Below, piece by piece: positions 25,391-32,493 of a DNA stretch of 64,000 nt. This stretch comes from Agrococcus sp. Marseille-P2731 (lineage in GTDB: Bacteria > Actinomycetota > Actinomycetes > Actinomycetales > Microbacteriaceae). How positions within the stretch are numbered: position 1 is the stretch's first letter; each line of letters begins with the position of its first letter. The notes below the pieces were generated by a model. It ran no database searches, was not told where the DNA came from, and worked only from the letters and a program-made list of their open reading frames with translations. The DNA lies in NCBI RefSeq assembly GCF_900117395.1, contig NZ_FPEG01000003.1, forward strand, positions 1,240,001 to 1,304,000, in the 5' to 3' direction. A program made the position numbers and the translations under genes.

Positions 25391-25930
25391 ATGAGCGCGC
25401 AGTACCAAGTGACCCTCGAATGGGCGGCGGCCGGCCTGCGGGCGGCGGCCGCCGACGTGGTCGTGCTCGCCGACGCCGATCGCGGCCCGGAGACCGAGGA
25501 GCTGCTGCGCCTCGCGCCGCGCACGGCTCTCGTGCTCGAGGCGACGCTCGTGAACGCCGACCGCATCGCCCGTGCGGCGCTCGACGAGCAGGAGCGCCGC
25601 GGCGAGCGCGCGAGCATCGCGATCGTGGCGGCGGGTGAGCGCTGGCCCGACGGCTCGCTGCGCCCCACGGCCGCCGATCTGCTGGTCGCCGGTCGCGTGG
25701 TCGACGAGCTGGCCGAGCTCGGCATCGACTTCCACAGCCCGGCCTGCGCGGCGGCCTGCGCTGCCGCCGTCGGGCTGCGCGGCGCGACGAACGCGCTCGT
25801 CGCGGCCGAGGCGCGGGGCGCTGGGGCGGCCTCCGCACCTGGTTCGACACCCGGTCCCGCGCACGTCACACACCACGTCCCCGAGCACACCCCCGAGCAC
25901 ACCCCCGAGCATCAAGGAGCCGCACGATGA
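25391..25930 (+). CDS. 2-phosphosulfolactate phosphatase-like (ComB family) protein
   Basis: A 179-residue protein with the ComB-family core AGERWPDGSLRPTAADLLVAG (about residues 78-97) and the C-terminal SPACAAACAAAVGLRGATN. ComB dephosphorylates 2-phosphosulfolactate in coenzyme M synthesis, but actinobacteria of this kind do not make coenzyme M. The protein is also shorter than classical ComB (about 230 residues), with a degenerate N-terminal strand (VVVLADAD in place of VVxIDVL). The actual substrate is therefore unknown. The tail holds short PEHT repeats. The downstream aldo/keto reductase overlaps by 4 nt (ATGA). Confidence 0.7.
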   Translation: MSAQYQVTLEWAAAGLRAAAADVVVLADADRGPETEELLRLAPRTALVLEATLVNADRIARAALDEQERRGERASIAIVAAGERWPDGSLRPTAADLLVAGRVVDELAELGIDFHSPACAAACAAAVGLRGATNALVAAEARGAGAASAPGSTPGPAHVTHHVPEHTPEHTPEHQGAAR

Positions 25931-26970
25931 GCTGGCAGCCCGACCCCGCGCGCTACGAGACCATGCAGTACCGCCGCGCCGGCGCATCCGGCCTCAAGCT
26001 GCCGGCACTCACCCTCGGCCTCTGGCACAACTTCGGCGACGACGTGCCGCTCGAGCGGCAGCGCACGCTGCTCACGACCGCGTTCGACCGCGGCATCACG
26101 CACTTCGACCTCGCGAACAACTACGGCCCGCCCTTCGGCGCCGCCGAGCGCAACTTCGGCCAGGTGATGTCGAGCGACCTCGCCGCGCACCGCGACGAGA
26201 TCCTGGTCACGACGAAGGCCGGGTGGGACATGTGGCCCGGCCCCTACGGCATGGGCGGCAGCCGCAAGTACCTCGTGGCGAGCCTCGACCAGTCGCTCGA
26301 GCGGATGGGCCTCGACTACGTCGACATCTTCTACCACCACCGCCCTGACCCCGAGACGCCGCTCGAGGAGACCATGGGTGCGCTCGACCACATCGTGCGC
26401 ACCGGCCGCGCGCTCTACGTCGGCGTCTCGAGCTACTCCGCGGACGAGACGCGGCGCGCGCACGAGATCCTCGCCTCGCTCGGCACGCCGCTGACGATCC
26501 ATCAGCCGTCGTACTCGATGCTCAACCGGTGGATCGAGACGGATGGGCTGCTCGACACCGCGGGGGAGCTCGGCATCGGGGTCATCGGCTTCACGGCGCT
26601 CGCGCAGGGGCTGCTGACGGGCAAGTACCTCGACGGCGTGCCCGCCGACTCGCGGGCCGCGCGAGGTGGCGAGCGCAAGCCGCTCGATCCGAACGTCTCC
26701 GCCGAGGCGACCGAGCGCATCCGCGGCCTCGCCGCCATCGCCGAGCAGCGCGGGCAGTCGTTGGCGCAGCTCGCGCTCGCCTGGGCGCTGCGCGACGATC
26801 GCATGACCTCGCTCACGATCGGCGCCTCGCGCGTGGAGCAGCTGGAGCAGAACCTCGGCGCGCTGACCGCCGCCCCGCTCACCGCCGAGGAGCTCGCGGC
26901 GATCGACGAGCTGGCGCGCGACGAGCCGGGCGTCGACCTCTGGGCGGGCGCTCGCGACTCGCGCAGCTGA
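25927..26970 (+). CDS. Aldo/keto reductase (L-glyceraldehyde 3-phosphate reductase-like)
   Basis: A 347-residue NADPH-dependent TIM-barrel enzyme of the YghZ/MgrA branch. The catalytic tetrad is recognisable: D61 and Y66 in FDLANNYGP, K97 in TTKAG and H137/H138 in FYHHRPD. The family-specific MWPGPYGMGGSRKYL follows K97. The C-terminal cofactor segment SLTIGASRVEQLEQNL is also present. ATG 25927 overlaps the previous stop and has AAGGAG upstream. Likely roles are detoxification of L-glyceraldehyde 3-phosphate or methylglyoxal-type aldehydes. Confidence 0.92.
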   Translation: MSWQPDPARYETMQYRRAGASGLKLPALTLGLWHNFGDDVPLERQRTLLTTAFDRGITHFDLANNYGPPFGAAERNFGQVMSSDLAAHRDEILVTTKAGWDMWPGPYGMGGSRKYLVASLDQSLERMGLDYVDIFYHHRPDPETPLEETMGALDHIVRTGRALYVGVSSYSADETRRAHEILASLGTPLTIHQPSYSMLNRWIETDGLLDTAGELGIGVIGFTALAQGLLTGKYLDGVPADSRAARGGERKPLDPNVSAEATERIRGLAAIAEQRGQSLAQLALAWALRDDRMTSLTIGASRVEQLEQNLGALTAAPLTAEELAAIDELARDEPGVDLWAGARDSRS

Positions 26971-27008
26971 CGCGCGCCCCCGCCGGCGCCTCGCGTCCCT
27001 GATGCGCA

Positions 27009-27104
27009 CGGCTGCCGCGCTGACCCGCCTTGCCTGCCCGCGGCTGCCGCGCTGACCCGCCTTGCCTGCCCGCGGCTGCCGCGCTGACCCTCCTTGCCTG
27101 CCCG
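27009..27104. repeat. Three tandem 32-bp repeats
   Basis: Units at 27009-27040, 27041-27072 and 27073-27104 begin CGGCTGCCGCGCTGACCC; the first two are identical and the third has one change (CTCC for CGCC). They follow the aldo/keto reductase stop by 39 nt in a non-coding interval. No spacers separate them, so they are not CRISPR. Confidence 0.85.
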
Positions 27105-27131
27105 CGGCCCCGCTCTCGGCCTCCATCCGAA

Positions 27132-27196
27132 CCGTGTGCACCGAACTGCTCTTCCGGGCGCCGCGAGACAGCGGGTGCGTGCACACGGATGCGCGG
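27132..27196. repeat. 65-bp palindromic element, copy A
   Basis: Ends CCGTGTGCAC (27132-27141) and GTGCACACGG (27179-27188) are perfect 10-bp inverted repeats, followed by ATGCGCGG. The internal sequence shares GAACTGCTCT-type bases with copy B at 28350-28414. The two copies have the same length and orientation and flank the DUF559-like gene. Confidence 0.8.
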
Positions 27197-27259
27197 GTCG
27201 CGGGTGGGCGCAGGCTGCGGCGCGCGGCTTGAGGCGGTGGCGCGGGGCATGACGCCTGC

Positions 27260-28270
27260 TCAGCTGCGGCGGGCGATCGCTGCGCGCACGCGTCGCACGC
27301 ACGACGCACCGGCGCGCGCGAGATGCGCCTTGGTGATCCGCACCACGATCCAGCCGGCGGCTTCGAGCCGCTCGTAGCGATCGATGTCGATCGCCCACTG
27401 CTTCGGGCTCAGATGGCCCTCGCCCTCGTACTCGATGGCGATCTTGAGCTCCGGGTAGCCGAGATCCGGCCGCAGTCGCATGCCGTCGATGACCACGAGC
27501 GGATGCACCGCAGGCTCGGGCAATCCTGCGAGCACGATCGTCCTGCGCGCGATGCTCTCGAACCTCGAGTCGACGCCGACGCGCGCATCGGCGAGCGCGG
27601 CGCGCAGCGCTCCGGCGCCCCTGAGGCTCTTGGCGTCGCCGAGCATTCGCCGCAGAGCCTCTCGAGTGACCTGCGGTCGGCGCGGCAGTCTGAGACCGGG
27701 ATAGCGCGTCGACGGAGTGAGCAGCGCGTCGACGACGTGCACGAGCCGCTCGTGCTCGAGGTCGCGAGCGAGCATCAGGGTGGTTGCGAGCGGCGTGAGC
27801 AGGCGAAGGCCCTCGAGCTCGGTGACGCGCAGGCGGGCGGCATCGAAGGCGACGTGGCGGGTGCCGCGCGCACGACCCCTCGTCGAGCCGTTGGGCCGCG
27901 CGATCACCAGCGCCTCCTCCTGTTCGAGAGCCGCTGGCAACGGCAGTCCCCAGAGGCGCGCCGCCGTGACCCCGCCGAAGACATGATGCGCGGGCATCAG
28001 GAGCGCGTAGGCCGCTGCGGTCGCTCGCAGGCGCTCGTCCGCAGTCGCGCGCTGCTCGGCCACGGGCAGAAGCGAGGGGTCGCCCATGCTCGTCCGCTGG
28101 GCAGATCCGTCCGTCGGCCCTGCGACTCGGGCAGGCGCGCGGACGCCGCGGAACGGCGCCTGCAGGTCACCGCTCCGCAGGCGGCCCGCCGTGACCCCCG
28201 CCCGCAGCGCCGCGCAGACGCGGAACGGCTGGCCACCGAACGGTGCAGGCAGCGGGGCGGGGGCGGTCAC
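27260..28270 (-). CDS. DUF559/AbiEi-like endonuclease-domain protein
   Basis: A 336-residue protein with two recognisable parts. The N-terminal part (GGQPFRVCAALRAGVTAGRLRSGD...FRGV and HHVFGGVTAARLWGLPLP) resembles the AbiEi-type winged-helix antitoxin domain. The C-terminal part (IAIEYEGEGHLSPKQWAIDI, then DRYERLEAAGWIVVRIT) is the DUF559/very-short-patch-repair-like PD-(D/E)XK nuclease fold with the E-Y-E-G-E-x-H motif. No partner toxin is next to it. GTG 28270 is chosen since the conserved domain starts soon after and CATCCT ends 7 nt upstream; the longer frame to 28543 would translate the 65-bp repeat. Such orphans are abundant in actinobacteria; function unproven. Confidence 0.72.
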   Translation of the reverse strand: MTAPAPLPAPFGGQPFRVCAALRAGVTAGRLRSGDLQAPFRGVRAPARVAGPTDGSAQRTSMGDPSLLPVAEQRATADERLRATAAAYALLMPAHHVFGGVTAARLWGLPLPAALEQEEALVIARPNGSTRGRARGTRHVAFDAARLRVTELEGLRLLTPLATTLMLARDLEHERLVHVVDALLTPSTRYPGLRLPRRPQVTREALRRMLGDAKSLRGAGALRAALADARVGVDSRFESIARRTIVLAGLPEPAVHPLVVIDGMRLRPDLGYPELKIAIEYEGEGHLSPKQWAIDIDRYERLEAAGWIVVRITKAHLARAGASCVRRVRAAIARRS

Positions 28271-28349
28271 GCGCGAGAGGATGCCCTCCGCCGCGCGCCC
28301 CGCGCGCGCATCCGCGCCCCTGCTGTGGAGGACCCTCGAGCGACGGGAT

Positions 28350-28414
28350 CCGTGTGCACCCAACTGCTCTCCGGCACGCGCGAGGGCGACACGAGCGTGC
28401 ACACGGATGCGCGG
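28350..28414. repeat. 65-bp palindromic element, copy B
   Basis: CCGTGTGCAC (28350-28359) and GTGCACACGG (28397-28406) are the same perfect 10-bp inverted ends as in copy A, again followed by ATGCGCGG. It lies in the 209-nt interval between the DUF559-like gene and the divergent MFS gene. Confidence 0.8.
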
Positions 28415-28467
28415 CCGACGCGACGAGGGCCGCACGAGGGGGAGTGCACCATGTGGGCGGGCGGGTC

Positions 28468-28473
28468 TACCGT
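28468..28473 (+). promoter_or_regulatory. -10 box for leaderless MFS gene
   Basis: TACCGT ends 6 nt before ATG 28480. Confidence 0.45.
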
Positions 28474-28479
28474 GTGCGC

Positions 28480-29991
28480 ATGGCTTCGATGACGAGGTCG
28501 CCGAGCGAGCGAACCTTCCTGCACGTGCTGGCGAACACCGCACTGGCGAACCTCACGACCGCGTTCGTGTGGTTCGCGCTGACCTTCTGGGTCTACCTCG
28601 AGACCAAGAGCGTGCTCGCCACCGGTGTGATCGGCGGCGCGTACATGCTGTTCGTCGCCTTCGGCAGCATCATGTTCGGCTCGATCGTCGACCACCATCG
28701 CAAGCTGCGCGTCATGATGCTCTCCGGTGCGCTGACGGTCGCGGCCTTCGTGGTCGCCGGCGTGATGTACCTGCTGCTGCCGGAGCCGGTGCTGCTCGAC
28801 CTCACGGCGCCGTGGCTGTGGCTCTTCATGGCGATCATCCTCGCGGGCTCCGTGGTCGAGCACATGCGCAACATCGCGCTCTCGACGACCGTGACGATCC
28901 TCGTGCCCGACGAGCGCCACGCGAACGCGAACGGCCTGGTCGGCACCGTGCAGGGGCTCGCGATGATCGTCACGAGCGTGTTCTCGGGGTTGGCGATCGG
29001 CTTCCTCGGCATGGGGTGGACGATCGCGATCGGCATCGCCATGCTCGCGCTCAGCCTCGTGCACCTCGGCACCCTTCGGATCCCGGAGGACGTCGTCGCG
29101 GTCGCTCCCGACGACGAGGCGAAGGGGATCGACCTGCGCGGCTCGATCCGCGCGGTGCTTGCGATCAGCGGCCTCTTCGCCCTCATCATCTTCTCGACCT
29201 TCAACAACCTGATCGGCGGCGTCTACATGGCGCTGATGGACCCATACGGCCTCGAGCTGTTCACCGTGCAGATGTGGGGCATCGTGTTCGGCGTCGCCTC
29301 GACGGGCTTCATCGTGGGCGGCCTGGTGATCGCGAAGTTCGGCCTCGGCACGCGCCCGATCCGCACGCTGCTCATCGTCGTCGCCATCATGGGCGTGCTC
29401 GGGGCGCTCTTCACGATCCGTGAGTGGTGGTGGCTGTACGCGCTGGGAACCTGGCTCTACATGGCGCTCATCCCGGCCGCTGAGGCGGCCGAGCAGACGA
29501 TCATCCAGCGCGTGGTGCCGCTGCATCGGCAGGGGAGGGTCTTCGGCTTCGCCATGGCCTTCGAGTCCGCCGCCGCGCCCATCACGGCGTTCCTCATCGC
29601 TCCGATCGCCGAGTTCCTCATCATCCCGTGGGCGCGGTCGTCCGAGGGCTCAGCGGCCCTCGAGCCGCTGCTCGGCACGGGCACCACGCGCGGGATCGCG
29701 CTCGTGTTCCTCTTCGCGGGCATCATCATGGTGATCGCCGCGGGCCTCGCCTTCCTCACGAAGTCCTACCGCCTCATCAGCGACTCCTACGCCGATTCGG
29801 CTCCGCTGCCGCAGGGCGAGGGGGTGGATGCGTCGGCCCCGCTGCCACAGGCCGCGGGAGCGGATGCGTCGGCTCCACTGCCGCAGGGTGAAGGCGCGGA
29901 TGCGGTGGCCCCGGCCGCCCCGGATCAGTCGATCGGCTCGGTGAGGGAGGGCGGCAGCGAGACCGGCCCGCCCGCCGGGCCGTCCAGGTAG
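28480..29991 (+). CDS. MFS transporter (EntS-type exporter)
   Basis: A 503-residue protein with about 12 hydrophobic segments, of the MFS_3 group that includes enterobactin exporter EntS and macrolide pumps. After a short N-terminus (ERTFLHVLANTALANLT) the first helix begins near residue 20, and the MFS motif A position carries GSIVDHHRKLR. The last 60 residues are hydrophilic and contain three imperfect repeats of SAPLPQGEGADA. The end of the gene overlaps the convergent spermidine-synthase-like gene by 67 bp, which suggests the repeat tail was gained secondarily. ATG 28480 is chosen from the -10 box. Cargo unknown. Confidence 0.85.
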   Translation: MASMTRSPSERTFLHVLANTALANLTTAFVWFALTFWVYLETKSVLATGVIGGAYMLFVAFGSIMFGSIVDHHRKLRVMMLSGALTVAAFVVAGVMYLLLPEPVLLDLTAPWLWLFMAIILAGSVVEHMRNIALSTTVTILVPDERHANANGLVGTVQGLAMIVTSVFSGLAIGFLGMGWTIAIGIAMLALSLVHLGTLRIPEDVVAVAPDDEAKGIDLRGSIRAVLAISGLFALIIFSTFNNLIGGVYMALMDPYGLELFTVQMWGIVFGVASTGFIVGGLVIAKFGLGTRPIRTLLIVVAIMGVLGALFTIREWWWLYALGTWLYMALIPAAEAAEQTIIQRVVPLHRQGRVFGFAMAFESAAAPITAFLIAPIAEFLIIPWARSSEGSAALEPLLGTGTTRGIALVFLFAGIIMVIAAGLAFLTKSYRLISDSYADSAPLPQGEGVDASAPLPQAAGADASAPLPQGEGADAVAPAAPDQSIGSVREGGSETGPPAGPSR

Positions 29992-30839
29992 GCGGCGCGC
30001 ACGAGCGTCGGAGATCCGACGGCTGTCGCATCCGTGACGGGCTCCGGCGCGGTGTCGGCCACGAAGCGCTCGAGTCGGCGCCAACCGAGCACCGCGACGG
30101 GCGGCTGCTCGCCACGCAGTCGTGACCGGATCGCGTCGAGCGGCAGCGGTGCACGGCTGGCGAGCAGCACGACGTTGCTGAAGCGCGCGCCCGCGAGCGT
30201 CGAGCCGGTCGCGATCAGCGCGACGTGGTCGAACGCCGCGCGCGCCGTGGCGAGCTGCTGCCGGAGGAAGTGCAGCGGCGGGCCGTCGACCGAGTTGACG
30301 ATCAGCGCGCCGGCAGGCAGCAGGGCGGCGCTCGCCGCCCGGTAGAACTCGAGCGACGTGAACGCTGCGGGCACGCGGCCGCCGCCGAACACATCCGTCG
30401 TCACGAGCGCCAGGGGATCGGTGACCCGCTCGAGCGCGGCCCGCCCGTCGCCGATCTCGAGCTCGATGCCGGCGGGCGGCGGGATGACCTCCAGGACGAG
30501 GTCGACCAGTGCGGGCTCGAGCTCGATCACGCGCTGCCGGAGGCTCGGCGAGGCGTGCTGCAGCAGGCGGGGGATGGTGAGCGCGCCGCCGCCGAGGTGG
30601 AGCACCGCATCGGATGCGTCGCGGGCACCCCCGCCCGCGTCGGCAGCGCCGGTGGCGCTCGCTTCGAGCGCCGAGAGCGCTGCCGCGAGCACCCACCGGG
30701 CCGAGGCGTGGCGAGGCGGCGCAGCGGGGTCACCGATGTGCGACTGCATGATGCCGTCGATGACGAGCGCGTGGCCGTGCTCGTCGGCCTCGAGCCGCGC
30801 CTCGTGGCCGCTCGAGAGCTCTCGGGTCGCGGCGCTCAC
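29925..30839 (-). CDS. Spermidine synthase-like methyltransferase-fold protein
   Basis: A 304-residue protein with the SpeE-like Rossmann fold: VLHLGGGALTIPRLL (nucleotide loop), VIELEPALVDLVLE (acidic end of strand 2), GDGRAAL, and VTTDVFGGGRVPAAFTSLEF (active-site strand). Typical SpeE features of the N-terminal beta domain are reduced to LVIDGIMQSHIGDP. Polyamine synthesis cannot be assumed; many such actinobacterial proteins are of unknown function. GTG 30839 overlaps the stop of the SprT-like gene (GTGA), so it is translationally coupled. A paralogue lies at 38854-39684. Confidence 0.75.
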   Translation of the reverse strand: MSAATRELSSGHEARLEADEHGHALVIDGIMQSHIGDPAAPPRHASARWVLAAALSALEASATGAADAGGGARDASDAVLHLGGGALTIPRLLQHASPSLRQRVIELEPALVDLVLEVIPPPAGIELEIGDGRAALERVTDPLALVTTDVFGGGRVPAAFTSLEFYRAASAALLPAGALIVNSVDGPPLHFLRQQLATARAAFDHVALIATGSTLAGARFSNVVLLASRAPLPLDAIRSRLRGEQPPVAVLGWRRLERFVADTAPEPVTDATAVGSPTLVRAAYLDGPAGGPVSLPPSLTEPID

Positions 30840-31294
30840 GCAGCCTGCTCCTTCCGGCTCCAGCGCACCTCGACGAGCCGGCGCTCGGCGCGCGTGCACG
30901 GCGTGCAGGCATATCGGCCCTTCGGCGCCCGGAAGCGCACGTGACTGTGGCCCCCTGGGCAGGTGCCCACCCAGCCGGCGCGCTCGGCCGCGATCTCGCC
31001 GTGATGGGTGCGCCCACCGATGTAGCCGATGTCGCGAGCGATGCGCCGCCACGCGGGCCCGTGCCCAGCACGCGCGCCGGCCATCGCGTGCGCCACCTCG
31101 TGCAGCAGGATCTGGTGCACCTCGTCGTCATCCCACCGCGCGGCGAGGTGCTTCGAGACGGTGATGCGTCGCGCGGTGAAGTTCGTCAGGCCGGCGCGCT
31201 TCGCTGCCCGGTCGAAGCCGAAGCTCCAGCTGTCGTCGAGGTGCAGTCGCAGCAGTGCCTCTGCCCACACCCGCACCCGCTCGAGATCAGCCAC
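30836..31294 (-). CDS. SprT-like zinc metalloprotease domain protein
   Basis: A 152-residue protein with the HEVAHAMAG zinc/catalytic motif (HExxH) near residue 65, the third ligand region GHGPAWRRIARDIG, and a C-terminal zinc-ribbon-like end (CPGGH...CTPC). This is the bacterial SprT/SprT-like (Spartan-related) organisation. Human and yeast relatives digest DNA-protein crosslinks; the role in bacteria is less clear. GTG 31294 has GGAGGG upstream. It is followed with a 4-nt overlap by the spermidine-synthase-like gene. Confidence 0.85.
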   Translation of the reverse strand: MADLERVRVWAEALLRLHLDDSWSFGFDRAAKRAGLTNFTARRITVSKHLAARWDDDEVHQILLHEVAHAMAGARAGHGPAWRRIARDIGYIGGRTHHGEIAAERAGWVGTCPGGHSHVRFRAPKGRYACTPCTRAERRLVEVRWSRKEQAA

Positions 31295-31372
31295 CCGTCC
31301 GCCCTCCGTCGGCTGCGAGCATGCCAGCAGCGGCAGCGCGGGCAGGGACCGCAGGCGAGGGCCTGTGGAGAG

Positions 31373-31945
31373 TCAGCGCCCGCCCCAGATGGGGTGGCTC
31401 GCGCGCGGCACGTCCTGCTCCGCGCGCAGCGCCTCGGTCTGCGCGCGGTCGGTCGCGACCATGAGTGCGAGCTCAGCCGCCTCGAGCTGCGAGGCCTCCA
31501 GCTCGGCCTCCCGGCACAGCTCGACCGCGACGGTGAAGTCGATGCACGCCTCGTGCCACTGGGCGAGCGCGAAGTGCACGGTGCCGCGCTGCTGCAGGGC
31601 GTGCGCCCAGAGCTCGACCCAGTCGTTCGACCGCGACTCGGCGATGATCGCGGTGCACTCGCGCAGCGCGTTGCGCAGGTCGCCGCGCGTCTGCACGACG
31701 GATGCGCGCAGCAGTCGCGCCTCCGCGACGCGGTCGCGCGAGCCGGATGCGCGAGCGAGCGTGACAGCCTCGCTCGCGGCGGTCAATGCCTCGTCGAGGC
31801 GGCCGATCGATTCGAGCAGCCACGCGCGCTCGGACACCGCTGCGAGCGAGCGCTCGCGGCCGAGCTGCCGCAGCCGCCTGGCAGCCGAGGCGACATCGAC
31901 CGCGTTGCGCAGCGCGGTCTGGTCGTAGCCGATCGACTCGCTCAT
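31373..31945 (-). CDS. TPR-like helical repeat protein, hypothetical
   Basis: A 190-residue soluble protein consisting of antiparallel helices with TPR-like periodicity (RAWLLESIGRLDEALTAASE, ARLLRASVVQTRGDLRNALR, RGTVHFALAQWHEACIDFTV). No catalytic motif is present. ATG 31945 is selected as the last Met before the helical repeats; a GACGAT box ends 7 nt before it, though an alternative Met lies three codons upstream. It is downstream of, and on the same strand as, the 52-aa peptide gene, but a strong hairpin at 32042-32074 separates them. Confidence 0.6.
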   Translation of the reverse strand: MSESIGYDQTALRNAVDVASAARRLRQLGRERSLAAVSERAWLLESIGRLDEALTAASEAVTLARASGSRDRVAEARLLRASVVQTRGDLRNALRECTAIIAESRSNDWVELWAHALQQRGTVHFALAQWHEACIDFTVAVELCREAELEASQLEAAELALMVATDRAQTEALRAEQDVPRASHPIWGGR

Positions 31946-32041
31946 GGGCCCCATCGTCGCGCATCCGCGAGGAATCCGCGGGAGCACGCGCCGACGCCCC
32001 GCGGCATCGTCGCCGTCGGGCACCGGCAGAGCGCACGAGCA

Positions 32042-32074
32042 GGGCCCGGTCCGACCGAGGTCGGGACCGGGCCC
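32042..32074 (-). terminator. Terminator of the 52-aa peptide gene
   Basis: A near-perfect hairpin (left arm GGGCCCGGTCCGACC, right arm with one bulged G) lies about 50 nt downstream of the peptide stop at 32125. Confidence 0.7.
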
Positions 32075-32124
32075 AGCAGGGCTCGCCGCGTGCGAGGCTC
32101 AGCGCATCGCGCGCACGAGCGGCC

Positions 32125-32283
32125 TCAGGCGGCGGCGCGCACGTAGCGCAGCACGAGGTAGTGCGGGTGCTGGCGCAGCCAGCGCAGCACCTTGGCGGTG
32201 TTGCGCAGGATCCATGCGACGAGGCGGACCGCGTCGGACCAGCTGACGTTGCGGCGGACGTAGGCGATGAAGTTGGCGAGCAT
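32125..32283 (-). CDS. Small cationic Trp-containing peptide, candidate leaderless bacteriocin
   Basis: A 52-residue peptide, rich in Arg (8) and with Trp at residues 15, 24 and 35 and only one acidic residue (D17), giving a net charge near +8. It starts MLANFIAYVRRN and ends ...LRYVRAAA, with no signal peptide or double-glycine leader. The whole sequence can form amphipathic helices. A clear AGGAG lies 6 nt before ATG 32283 and a hairpin terminator follows, so it is a dedicated single-gene unit. It is clustered with a PH-domain pair and the 62-aa aureocin-like peptide. Similarity to known bacteriocins is weaker than for the 62-aa peptide. Confidence 0.65.
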   Translation of the reverse strand: MLANFIAYVRRNVSWSDAVRLVAWILRNTAKVLRWLRQHPHYLVLRYVRAAA

Positions 32284-32301
32284 GTCGACTCCTGTGTCGA
32301 T

Positions 32302-32432
32302 CGGTGCCGTGAGGCGGGGTGCCTTCCGGTCTGCTCCCAGCCTCGCCGGATCCCGCCAGCAGCGGCACCGCCTCCGGGATGCACCTCGTTGCGCCTTTCG
32401 GCGCAGGTCGTCTGCGCCCTCCGATGCACCTC
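32302..32432 (-). promoter_or_regulatory. Upstream region of 52-aa peptide gene with paired short repeats
   Basis: CGGTGCC at 32302-32308 and its inverse GGCACCG at 32364-32370 recur, 5 nt apart, upstream of the 62-aa peptide gene. In addition the 10-mer GATGCACCTC is directly repeated at 32378-32387 and 32423-32432 (45-bp period). These are candidates for response-regulator sites. No convincing -10/-35 pair was found. Confidence 0.3.
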
Positions 32433-32449
32433 ACCCGGACGTGAGATGG

Positions 32450-32484
32450 CGAGAGCGCCTCCCGCTCGGCGGGAGGCGCTCTCG
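32450..32484 (-). terminator. Terminator of the PH-domain pair
   Basis: A perfect 15-bp stem (CGAGAGCGCCTCCCG and its complement) with a 5-nt loop starts 10 nt downstream of the stop of the 524-aa PH gene. Confidence 0.85.
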
Positions 32485-32493
32485 ACGCGAGGC

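Noticed and set aside
27260..28270. Complete AbiE-type toxin-antitoxin system
   Set aside because: Only the AbiEi-like wing fused to a DUF559 domain is seen; no AbiEii nucleotidyltransferase gene lies beside it.
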